In this document: piece by piece, positions 9,366 to 15,947 of the stretch
How the letters are laid out: each line of letters starts with the position of its first letter
Numbering within the stretch: position 1 is the stretch's first letter
Source: an uncultured Porphyromonas sp.
GTDB taxonomy: Bacteria; Bacteroidota; Bacteroidia; Bacteroidales; Porphyromonadaceae
DNA: 25,111 nt
Assembly (NCBI GenBank): GCA_900539155.1
Contig: UQBE01000033.1
Location: forward strand, 1-25,111
Direction: 5' to 3'
Notes under the pieces: generated by a model
What the model was told of the DNA's origin: nothing
What the model saw: the letters and a program-made list of their open reading frames with translations, nothing else
The model's database searches: none
Made by a program: the position numbers and the translations under genes

Positions 9366-9533
9366 ATATCCACGTGGGAAATCTCAAATCCCCACGTGGA
9401 TATTTTTTATTTTCCACGTGGGCGTCATTCATTTCCTCCGAAGTTTTATTTGATTCCTCCGAAGAATTTTTTCTTCCCCACGTGGAAAATAAAAATTCTC
9501 CACGTGGGGATTTCGAAATATCCACGTGGAGAA
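9366..9533. repeat. Symmetrical array of six CCACGTGG palindromes at 22-bp spacing (long inverted repeat)
   Basis: CCACGTGG occurs at 9370, 9392, 9414, 9478, 9500 and 9522. Steps are 22, 22, 64, 22 and 22 bp, mirror-symmetric about 9449.5. Arms 9386-9421 and 9478-9513 are reverse complements at 34 of 36 positions, separated by 56 bases. That central stretch holds two TTCCTCCGAAG boxes (9433 and 9454) 21 bp apart, continuing the same periodicity. Spacers are AT-rich. In RNA the arms would give a 36-bp stem; in DNA the boxes lie on one face, two helical turns apart. Short ORFs in all frames (SPRG, STW, PHVE patterns) are by-products of the repeat. It occupies the middle of the 610-bp gap between polA and the next ORF; 9257-9365 shows nothing else. 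Confidence 0.85.
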
Positions 9534-9592
9534 TCCGTTTTCCCCGAGATAGTGCCGTTTTGACAGTTAGCTCATTTCTATAGGACGGCCTA

Positions 9593-9648
9593 CTAGCTCT
9601 CTCAAAAAGCTTTTACTGGACAGCAATAGTTCGTCAGACCTGGGTTTC
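9593..9648 (+). repeat. 56-bp direct repeat, left copy
   Basis: Matches 13581-13636 at 54 of 56 positions, including TTTTACTGGACAGCAATAG. Bases 9649-9866, between this repeat and the first island ORF, are AT-rich and show no recognised gene or clear promoter. Confidence 0.9.
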
Positions 9649-9866
9649 GTATATTCAATTAAGAAATGCAACTCATATCTACAAAAAATGGATCGCACCC
9701 TAAGCACAATCCAACATATTATTTAGAGAAGCAGAGAGAGAAAAGATCTCCCTCTAGCTCCTACTGAAGCGGATAATTGTTATCTTAGCGGTCGGTACAA
9801 TTCAGTTGCATTGGATAGTTGAATCTACGAGAGTAACTTCATAAGACCCACTACATATAATTTGAC

Positions 9867-10331
9867 ATGGACCAAATTAAGACTATATTTTATAAAGAAA
9901 TAACTAATCCATATTCTAACAATCAATATGGATTGGTCATCATTATAATGATGCAAAAAAAATGGCTGTATTTCGATTCATCAAGTTTTTGCTTTGTTAA
10001 GTCTCCAAGCGAAAAACTTAATAATCGAAAATGGACTGTTGTTAGCAATTTAGATAATAATAAGATTATAGAGATTCACGAAGATGAACTATCCTCTTAT
10101 TTCATTCTATTTGCTAATAGAGCAATCATGTACATTTATCAAGAATTAGACGGCAATGAATGTATTCACCAGATATTCAAAATAGTGAACCCAAATGATG
10201 AGGATTATCACGAAGTAGAACAATATATGCATGAAAAGTGGGTTGAGACACTTTACAATGAACACGCAGGTATTGACAAAATTATGGACTGCAATATAGA
10301 TATAAGTGAACAAACACCAAACGGAGTATGA
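9867..10331 (+). CDS. Hypothetical protein, possible orphan Rhs immunity protein
   Basis: 154 residues, AT-rich, with no signal peptide or membrane helix seen and no family I recognise. The protein is acidic toward its C terminus (NPNDEDYHEVEQYMHEKW) with aromatic-rich strands (KKWLYFDSSSFCFV). Its stop overlaps the ATG of the Rhs fragment by four bases (ATGA). In Rhs loci of other bacteria, displaced cassettes show exactly this order: an immunity gene followed by a truncated Rhs core and a new toxin. By that analogy it may be the immunity gene of a lost toxin. This rests on context only; it could equally be an unrelated small cytoplasmic protein. Confidence 0.6.
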   Translation: MDQIKTIFYKEITNPYSNNQYGLVIIIMMQKKWLYFDSSSFCFVKSPSEKLNNRKWTVVSNLDNNKIIEIHEDELSSYFILFANRAIMYIYQELDGNECIHQIFKIVNPNDEDYHEVEQYMHEKWVETLYNEHAGIDKIMDCNIDISEQTPNGV

Positions 10332-11089
10332 CTGACGGATGTAGGGACAACAGTGCCACAGAGCGCAAGCTAATCTGGGACGAGGAGAACCGCTTGCTGG
10401 CAGTCGATGAGAATGGTTTTGTGAGCAACTATTGGTATGATGCCGATGGTGAGCGCACGGTAAAGACTAGTGGTGAGAACGAAGCGATTTATGTAAACTC
10501 CGAGTTCTCAGGTGGCAACACTGGTACGGCACGCTTCTCGCTCTATGTCAGCCCATACCTTGTTGCAGGACAGGGTGGTAAGTACACCAAGCATATCTAC
10601 ATCGGTAGTCAAAGAATCGTTTCTAAATTGGGAGACTTGGCAAGCTATGGTGCAGACCCAAGACGAATACCCTATGCAGGAAATGAGGCTGATGGCTTGA
10701 CTATCAATTACAAGGATAAGTATGCACAGCAACTGCAATCTATCAAGGACAACTATAAGACGTTTGACATCCCTTATACTGGAAAGGATAATAACGACTA
10801 TGTAAACGGTCAAGGGTTCTGTTGTGATGATGGTACACCAGAGGCTGCGCAAGCAAAGGCGATGGCCCGTGCTTCTATCGATGGTAACTTCAAGCCGAAT
10901 GAAGAGTACGAGAAGATGCAGTTCTACTACCACCCTGATCACTTGGGTAGCAGCAGCTATATCACTAACCTCGATGGAGAAGTATCGCAACACATCGAGT
11001 ATGTGCCGTTTGGTGAGGTCTTTATCGAGGAACGCAATAACACTTGGAACACGCCTTATCTTTTCAATGCCAAGGAGTTAGACGAATAA
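10328..11089 (+). pseudogene. Rhs core fragment, N-terminally truncated and ended by an in-frame TAA
   Basis: 253 codons coding for the distal Rhs/YD shell: LIWDEENRLLAVDENGFVSNYWYDADGER near the start, then the core signature YYHPDHLGSSSY, HIEYVPFGEVF and NTPYLFNAKELDE. Full Rhs proteins exceed 1000 residues, so only the last part of the shell is present and no export signal exists. At 11087-11089 the codon is TAA where the family has a Glu codon (ELDEETGLYYYGARY). The frame continues unbroken after it with TGLYYYGARYMDP, so a single GAA-to-TAA change splits the gene. It is more GC-rich than the toxin part, as expected for the conserved core. It appears to be a silent cassette unless recombined onto a full-length Rhs gene elsewhere. 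Confidence 0.85.
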
Positions 11090-11119
11090 ACAGGGCTATA
11101 TTACTATGGAGCCAGATAC

Positions 11120-11920
11120 ATGGACCCCAAAATCTCCATGTGGTTGGGGGTAGACCCGTTAATGGAGCAAACGCCAAGTTGGACACCATACAGAGCTTTC
11201 TATTGTAACCCTATTAGATATACAGACCTAATAGGACTTTCAGAAAGTACTCATACGGATGATAATGGCAATGTTATAGCTGTTTTCAATGATAATGATA
11301 ATGGAGTATATAAACATGGAAAGAATGCAGATGGTAGTAATCCAACAGAATATCAATTATCAAAAAGAGCAGAAAAGTTTGGGACTTCAAGTGGTGGCAT
11401 AAGAATGTGGGAAACAGAACATTGGGATGAGTTTGTTAGTCCTGAAACAGGGAAGGCTCTAACCAACCATAGAATACAATTTGGTAAATCATTTGATCCC
11501 ATTATTGCTAAAATGCATGGTCTTGCAGAAGATATGTATTTAGCAGAAATTGCTTCTAAGTCGGCGGGTGGGCAATTATTTGATATAAAAAAGAATTATG
11601 TAGGAGTTGGTGGGTTATTAAATGGTAAATATGCAACATCACGTTCTGCTAGTAATTTCTTAGCAGGATATAATGCAGAAGGAGGAACATATCTTTGGGT
11701 CGGTATTTCATTTAAGACATTTCAAAAATTAGCAGGGGCATTACATATTGAAGAAAGTAATGGTAAGAGACTAAGTAAGTGGCAAATGGCTGATATCGTT
11801 ATACGAGGTACCTATAATAGTTCAGATATTAAAAAGTTCGTCGCTCCTACTTATGGTGAGGTTAATTATCAGTATAGAATGAGCTTAGCTGGTTGGAACT
11901 TTGGAAAAAAGAAAAAATAG
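11120..11920 (+). pseudogene. Rhs tip and variable C-terminal toxin-like domain (second part of the split Rhs gene)
   Basis: Same frame as the preceding Rhs fragment; reading is open from 11090, and the ATG at 11120 is only the Met of RYMDP. The first 40 residues are the end of the core (WLGVDPLMEQTPSWTPYRAF, then YTDLIGL, standing for the usual DPxGL boundary). After about base 11240 the sequence becomes AT-rich and family-variable, some 226 residues with LNGKYATSRSASNFLAGYNA, KLAGALHIEESNG and a lysine-rich end. The position after the core boundary and the adjacent small membrane protein mark it as a polymorphic toxin domain. I recognise the R-S-A-S-N-F-L-A-G style from other Bacteroidetes Rhs tails but cannot assign an enzymatic activity. 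Confidence 0.75.
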
Positions 11921-11925
11921 TACTT

Positions 11926-12378
11926 ATGAGTAGAATAAAAACTTTTATAATACTTATAATAGTATTTCTAATTATTGGTGGTTACCTATACTATAAATGG
12001 GGAAAAGAAAGCTTTATGCCATCAAATGAGAATATTATTACCCTTAATTTGGAGAAAGTTGGAAAGCCAATATATATTAAAGCGAGAAATTGGGGTGTGG
12101 CGGGAAACCATGAGGAAATTATTTTATCTATGTCAAATAAAAACATTTCAAATAAAGATAGTGATTATATCTTTTACTCAAATGATGTTTTTTATAAGAC
12201 TGACAGTATACAAACAATAACCTTTTTCGTTCCGGAAAGCTCAATTAGTGAGCCGTTGATTAAATTTACAAATCCAGTAGTAATAATAAACAAATTAAAA
12301 AATGCAGATGAAATAAAGGATTATGTTCAAAACTATCAGAAGTATGGATTAAAAAGGATTACTTTTGCAAATAATTAG
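11926..12378 (+). CDS. Putative membrane-anchored immunity protein for the Rhs toxin
   Basis: 150 residues from the ATG at 11926, 5 bp after the toxin stop. An earlier in-frame ATG at 11893 would overlap the toxin gene and put 11 charged residues before the helix, so 11926 is preferred. Residues 6-24 (TFIILIIVFLIIGGYLYY) form one hydrophobic helix with basic residues before it, so the rest should lie outside the cytoplasmic membrane or be lipid-anchored by the helix. The remainder is AT-rich beta-type sequence without recognised motifs. Position directly after an Rhs toxin tip is the main argument for immunity. If correct, the toxin acts in the periplasm or at the membrane. Its end overlaps the relaxase remnant on the other strand. 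Confidence 0.7.
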   Translation: MSRIKTFIILIIVFLIIGGYLYYKWGKESFMPSNENIITLNLEKVGKPIYIKARNWGVAGNHEEIILSMSNKNISNKDSDYIFYSNDVFYKTDSIQTITFFVPESSISEPLIKFTNPVVIINKLKNADEIKDYVQNYQKYGLKRITFANN

Positions 12379-12654
12379 TATCAACATATCTTGTAACACT
12401 AAGATAATGAGATGGCAAAGCAAATAATATCCCACACCGCGACCGATGTCCGAGGCATAGATAGGTGTGCTCACTTTGTTACCTTTACCATCGGTAGGTA
12501 CATAGACCAAACCGTCATATCGTTTACCCCTATACTCCGTCTTCACTTCCTCTACAGCGAGATTATACTGGGAGAGGATGGCGTTCAACTCACCCAAAGA
12601 ACAGAATGAATAATGCTTTAAGACGGTACGAACAAGCGAGCTGATTGACTTGAG
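12349..12654 (-). pseudogene. Relaxase/mobilization protein remnant (MobB-type, Bacteroidetes)
   Basis: Reading the minus strand from 12654, the open frame gives KSISSLVRTVLKHYSFCSLG, then ELNAILSQYNLAVEEVKTEY, RGKRYDGLVYVPTDGKGN and TPIYASDIGRGVGY. This matches my knowledge of the middle of Bacteroidetes mobilization relaxases (HY..LNAIL...V..V......Y.GLVY...D..G....TP...S.IG...GY). A stop lies just upstream (12655-12657) and the family similarity stops near 12427, where an unrelated hydrophobic tail leads to the stop at 12349. The catalytic Tyr and His motifs are absent, so it cannot act as a relaxase. The break near 12379-12427 probably marks the junction with the Rhs cassette. Confidence 0.75.
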
Positions 12655-12935
12655 TTAAAACCCACTTCTTGACCATACCAAATCTTGACTTACCCAGCTC
12701 TTAGCCGAAATCCCCTATGGCTTACTCATTTGACCGTAGGTAATTGTAAGTTCAGATTAAACGCTGAAAACGCACCGATGAAATGAACAATCCCCAAAGA
12801 GGGACAAAAGCAGTACACCGATGGATGAATTGACACTCACCGAGAGATTGTCTGCCCTTGACGTCAGCGTTCCCGAGTTCAAATGAGTATCCGCTAAACC
12901 ATATCTCAACTCACTTCTTTGACCCCGCTGTTCAA
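12655..12935. other. 281-bp stretch without a recognisable gene
   Basis: All frames carry stops. A short plus-strand frame ending in ERLSALDVSVPEFK (stop near 12885) looks protein-like but cannot be placed. It is probably further debris of the mobilizable element between the HTH genes and the relaxase remnant. Confidence 0.4.
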
Positions 12936-13244
12936 TTACTTATTTCTCTTATATATAGGATTATAGCACCTTTCAAGCATCGCTTGAATATCGCTCTGTT
13001 TGTAGAGTATCTTGCCTCCGATTTTGTGATAAGCTATTGTTCCACTGTCTCGGTACTCTTGGAGCGTGCGACTACTCAGACGTAACAGCTTGCAGACTTC
13101 CTCACTTGTAAGGTAAACCTCTCCGCCCAACATAGGACGTGCAGTAGCGCGATAACGCTCCAGCTTCTTCAAGACGCTCTCCATAAGTTGTGCAAACATC
13201 TGCATTTGAGGGTCTTGTTGTGTAATGATTTCGTTCTCTGACAT
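12936..13244 (-). CDS. Excisionase-like helix-turn-helix protein (HTH_17 type)
   Basis: 102 residues. The C-terminal half (about 44-92) is a winged-helix MerR/Xis-type domain: YLTSEEVCKLLRLSSRTLQE, then YRDSGTIAYHKIGGKILYK and SDIQAMLER. The N-terminal half is a helical segment rich in Gln and Met (QMQMFAQLMESVLKKLERY) that may dimerise. Such proteins occur in pairs next to integrase, primase and mobilization genes in Bacteroidetes mobile elements, acting as excision or control factors. Here the integrase is missing. It starts 20 bp after the stop of its upstream paralogue, so the two form one minus-strand unit. Confidence 0.85.
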   Translation of the reverse strand: MSENEIITQQDPQMQMFAQLMESVLKKLERYRATARPMLGGEVYLTSEEVCKLLRLSSRTLQEYRDSGTIAYHKIGGKILYKQSDIQAMLERCYNPIYKRNK

Positions 13245-13264
13245 AATTCATTAGGTGTTTGAGT

Positions 13265-13561
13265 TCAGTTTTTCTTTGCATTCAGTATCTCAGTGATGTC
13301 GCTCTCTTTGTAATAGCATTTATGCCCGACCATAGAGAACGGGATTTTACCCGTATCCCGATAGTGTTGCAGGGTGCGCTTGCTGATTCCGAGCCTACGG
13401 CATACGGCTTCATTGTCAAGCCATTCTTCCGTTTCGGGAGGACACCCGATAAGCCGTTCGATACGGTGGATGAAATCTGCAAAGGAGGAGCAGTGCTGCT
13501 CCCATGCCTTGCGTTCGAGGATGATAAGTTTCATTGCATTATTGTTGATTACGTTATTCAT
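13265..13561 (-). CDS. Excisionase-like helix-turn-helix protein, first of a tandem pair
   Basis: 98 residues. The HTH_17-type domain spans about 47-94: WLDNEAVCRRLGISKRTLQH, then YRDTGKIPFSMVGHKCYYK and SDITEIL. It is a paralogue of the gene that follows. The N-terminal 45 residues contain a helix (AWEQHCSSFADFIHRIERLI). An internal Met at residue 10 (MKLIILERKAW) is an alternative start. Its start lies 20 bp from the right-hand 56-bp repeat, so its promoter must overlap that repeat. Likely a remnant control gene of the island, still intact. Confidence 0.85.
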   Translation of the reverse strand: MNNVINNNAMKLIILERKAWEQHCSSFADFIHRIERLIGCPPETEEWLDNEAVCRRLGISKRTLQHYRDTGKIPFSMVGHKCYYKESDITEILNAKKN

Positions 13562-13580
13562 TTTTGCCGTGAAACTTGGG

Positions 13581-13636
13581 CTAGCTCTCTCAAAAAGCTT
13601 TTACTGGACAGCAATAGTTCGTCAGATCTGGATTTC
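13581..13636 (+). repeat. 56-bp direct repeat, right copy
   Basis: Matches 9593-9648 with two differences near its end. It lies between the divergently placed HTH gene and the thiamine operon promoter, so it could influence both. A 13-base sequence, TTTTTGCCGTGAA, just before it (13561-13573) also occurs at 5611-5623. Confidence 0.9.
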
Positions 13637-13647
13637 CTGCAGGAGGG

Positions 13648-13678
13648 TTGGCTACTCTGATATTTTTTACTACCTTTG
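13648..13678 (+). promoter_or_regulatory. Promoter of the thiamine operon
   Basis: TTG at 13648-13650 and TACCTTTG at 13671-13678 match Bacteroidota -33 and -7 elements with 20 bp between them. Transcription would start at about 13684, at the first base of the TPP aptamer. Confidence 0.7.
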
Positions 13679-13684
13679 TGGGTG

Positions 13685-13771
13685 ACTCTTAGGGGTGCCA
13701 CAGTGCGACTGCGTGGTGGCTGAGATGAGACCCTTGACCTGATCCAGATAATACTGGCGTAGGCAAAGAGA
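13685..13771 (+). ncRNA. TPP riboswitch (THI element)
   Basis: The aptamer shows conserved segments in order: AGGGGTGCC, the GGCTGAGATGAGACCC loop, then ACCTGATCCAGATAATACTG and GCGTAGGCAAAGAG. P1 forms between CTCTT (13686-13690) and AAGAG (13766-13770). It precedes thiS, so thiamine diphosphate should repress the operon. The 5' P1 strand ACTCTT can also pair with AAGAGT at 13851-13856, at the foot of the downstream terminator, which offers a possible switch. Confidence 0.95.
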
Positions 13772-13850
13772 ACGACTACACGCTGACCGTGCAGACTCTC
13801 ATACTGGGACACCCTACTTGTCAAGCCTCGTTGGCTGGGCAGTACACACT

Positions 13851-13902
13851 AAGAGTTTTACATACCAGACTGATGAAGGTATGTAGGCTCTTTTTCTTTT
13901 TA
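13851..13902 (+). terminator. Intrinsic terminator of the riboswitch expression platform
   Basis: TACATACC (13859-13866) and GGTATGTA (13878-13885) form a perfect 8-bp stem, extended at the foot by AGAG with CTCT, and followed by a long T-rich run. It ends just before the thiS start, as expected for transcriptional attenuation by TPP. Confidence 0.85.
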
Positions 13903-13910
13903 TATGGCTT

Positions 13911-14111
13911 ATGCAAGTAACGATCAATAAGACTCCCCACGACCTGCCTGCAGGTACCTCGCTACTAGAGGCGGTATCGCCTGTCGTCGCTACGCTCGAC
14001 CACACGGCGCTAGCGGTCAACCATCGTGTCATACCACGTGACGCCTGGCCTACGCACCAGCTCTGCGAGGGTGATGCTGTCACGATCATTACCGCAGCAA
14101 TGGGTGGATAA
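13911..14111 (+). CDS. thiS: Sulfur carrier protein ThiS
   Basis: 66 residues with a ubiquitin-like fold pattern (MQVTINKTPHDLPAGTSL, then GDAVTIITAAMGG). The C-terminal Gly-Gly is adenylated by ThiF and converted to a thiocarboxylate that donates sulfur to the thiazole ring made by ThiG. It is first in the operon, right after the riboswitch terminator, with thiC 41 bp downstream. Confidence 0.95.
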   Translation: MQVTINKTPHDLPAGTSLLEAVSPVVATLDHTALAVNHRVIPRDAWPTHQLCEGDAVTIITAAMGG

Positions 14112-14152
14112 AACACTCCTCTTCTTCCAAACACACTTAATCTCTTTACTCT

Positions 14153-15925
14153 ATGAAGCAAAAAGATCAAACGGACAATCTAAACATCTCTCAGGGTCCA
14201 CTCCCTGGCTCTACTAAGATATATGTCACCGGCTCTCGCCCCGACATTCGCGTGCCGATGCGTCGCATCGCACTCTCTGATACCATCGACGAGGAGGGTG
14301 TACGGCACAACAACGGCTCGGTCGTGGTCTACGACACCTCGGGTCCCTACACCGATCCCGACTATCATGTCGATCCGCACCAAGGGCTACCTAAGATACG
14401 CCAGCAGTGGATCGAGGAGCGTGGCGACACGACGAGACTGAAGGAGCAGAGCTCGGAGTATGGTCGCAAGCGGAGACAAGACGCTTCGCTAGATCACCTG
14501 CGCTTTGCCCATCTCAACGACCAGCCGCTCGTAGGCACTGAGGAGCATCCGGTCACGCAGCTATACTATGCGCGTCAGGGGATCATCACCCCCGAGATGG
14601 AGTATGTGGCTATTCGTGAGAATCAGCTCATCGACGAGATCCGAGAGCAGTACCCACAGCATCTAGGCGAGAGCTTTGGGGCTAATATCCCGGAGCGCAT
14701 CACCCCTGAGTTCGTCCGCGATGAGATCGCTGCTGGACGAGCTATCCTTCCCAACAATATCAACCACCCCGAGAGCGAGCCGATGATCATCGGGCGCAAC
14801 TTCCTCGTCAAGATCAATGCCAACATTGGTAACTCGCCAATCACCTCCTCTATCCAGGAGGAAGTTGAGAAAGCGGTCTGGGCTATCCGCTGGGGAGCTG
14901 ACACCATCATGGACCTCTCCACGGGGCGCAACATCCACGAGACGAGAGAGTGGATCATTCGCAATTCGCCAGTACCCGTAGGCACCGTGCCTCTATACCA
15001 AGCTTTGGAAAAAGTAAAGGGACAAGCCGACAAACTCACTTGGGAGCTCTATCGTGACACACTCATCGAGCAGGCGGAGCAGGGTGTCGACTACTTCACC
15101 ATCCACGCCGGCTTGCGCTGGCAGTTCGTTCCGCTGACGATGAAGCGCCTCACTGGTATCGTCTCTCGTGGCGGTGCCATCATGGCGAACTGGTGTACGA
15201 CGCACAAGCGTGAGAGCTTCCTCTACGAGCACTTTGACGAGATCTGTCAGATTTGCGCTCGCTACGACGTAGGTATCAGTATCGGTGACGGCTTGCGTCC
15301 TGGCTCTATCGCTGATGCCAACGATGAGGCACAGTTTGCCGAGCTACGTACGCTGGGTGAGCTATCTCGCATTGCGGACAAGCACTGCGTGCAGGTTCTC
15401 ATCGAGGGTCCTGGTCACGTGCCTATGCAGCGTATCAAGGAGAATATGGACTTGCAGCTAGACCTTTGCAATGAAGCTCCTTTCTACACGCTCGGGCCGT
15501 TGGTCACCGACATTGCCCCAGGCTATGACCACATCACCAGTGCCATAGGTGGTGCTATGATTGCGTGGCGTGGCACAGCGATGCTCTGCTACGTGACCCG
15601 CAAGGAGCACTTAGGCCTGCCCAACAAGGACGATGTCAAGGAGGGTGTCGTCACCTTCAAGCTGGCAGCCCACGCGGCCGACCTCGCCAAGGGACACCCA
15701 GGCGCATACTACCGCGACTACGCTATGAGCAAGGCTCGCTATGAGTTCCGCTGGAAGGATCAGTTCCACCTAGCACTCGACAGCGAGACCGCACTCCAGT
15801 ATCACGACGAGACGCTACCCGCTGAGGGGCACAAAGAGGCACACTTCTGCTCCATGTGTGGTGAGCACTTCTGCTCGATGCGTGCTAGTCGTCAGCTACA
15901 GAAGCGCATCGAGGACGACAAGTAA
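14153..15925 (+). CDS. thiC: Phosphomethylpyrimidine synthase ThiC
   Basis: 590 residues. It converts aminoimidazole ribotide to hydroxymethylpyrimidine phosphate by radical SAM chemistry in the cytoplasm. Family signatures are NDQPLVGTEEHPVTQLYYAR, the NINHPESEPMIIGRNFLVKI region, DTIMDLSTGRNIHETREWI, EGPGHVPMQRI and the AIGGAMIAWRGTAMLCYVT segment. The C-terminal cluster motif CxxCxxxxC is complete at Cys566, Cys569 and Cys574. The length fits the bacterial form. It follows thiS and precedes the ThiE-ThiD-ThiE fusion by 22 bp. Confidence 0.98.
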   Translation: MKQKDQTDNLNISQGPLPGSTKIYVTGSRPDIRVPMRRIALSDTIDEEGVRHNNGSVVVYDTSGPYTDPDYHVDPHQGLPKIRQQWIEERGDTTRLKEQSSEYGRKRRQDASLDHLRFAHLNDQPLVGTEEHPVTQLYYARQGIITPEMEYVAIRENQLIDEIREQYPQHLGESFGANIPERITPEFVRDEIAAGRAILPNNINHPESEPMIIGRNFLVKINANIGNSPITSSIQEEVEKAVWAIRWGADTIMDLSTGRNIHETREWIIRNSPVPVGTVPLYQALEKVKGQADKLTWELYRDTLIEQAEQGVDYFTIHAGLRWQFVPLTMKRLTGIVSRGGAIMANWCTTHKRESFLYEHFDEICQICARYDVGISIGDGLRPGSIADANDEAQFAELRTLGELSRIADKHCVQVLIEGPGHVPMQRIKENMDLQLDLCNEAPFYTLGPLVTDIAPGYDHITSAIGGAMIAWRGTAMLCYVTRKEHLGLPNKDDVKEGVVTFKLAAHAADLAKGHPGAYYRDYAMSKARYEFRWKDQFHLALDSETALQYHDETLPAEGHKEAHFCSMCGEHFCSMRASRQLQKRIEDDK

Positions 15926-15947
15926 TCAGTAAACCGCCCGACGCCCC

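Larger units (their letters stand above)
9593..13636. mobile_element. About 4-kb accessory island bounded by 56-bp direct repeats
   Basis: Direct repeats at 9593-9648 and 13581-13636 bracket DNA whose content is all accessory: an Rhs toxin-immunity cassette on the plus strand and a relaxase remnant plus two excisionase-like HTH genes on the minus strand. Removing one repeat and the interior would place the polA 3' region directly before the thiamine operon promoter. No integrase is present, so it could not move on its own. A diverged relative of the repeat at 20852 suggests the repeat is dispersed, so homologous recombination between repeats is an alternative to site-specific insertion. Confidence 0.55.

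Noticed and set aside
9366..9533. CRISPR array
   Set aside because: The repeats are 8-bp palindromes with 14-bp AT-rich gaps in a mirror layout. There are no 30-bp unique spacers and no cas genes.
9150..9583. Three overlapping small ORFs on both strands through the palindrome array
   Set aside because: Their peptides (SPRG, STW and PHVE repeats) are just the CCACGTGG boxes read in successive frames, since 22 is not a multiple of three. No frame has a start and codon pattern like a gene.
9593..9648. tRNA-gene attachment site
   Set aside because: The 56-bp repeat has no tRNA 3'-end features, such as a T-loop GTTCGA or CCA end, and no tRNA gene was seen nearby.
12858..13085. 75-codon plus-strand ORF
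   Set aside because: Mostly antisense to the second HTH gene, whose domain is clear.
13558..14170. Minus-strand ORFs of 88 and 118 codons over the riboswitch and thiS
   Set aside because: They run antisense to the TPP aptamer, terminator and thiS, which are strongly supported.
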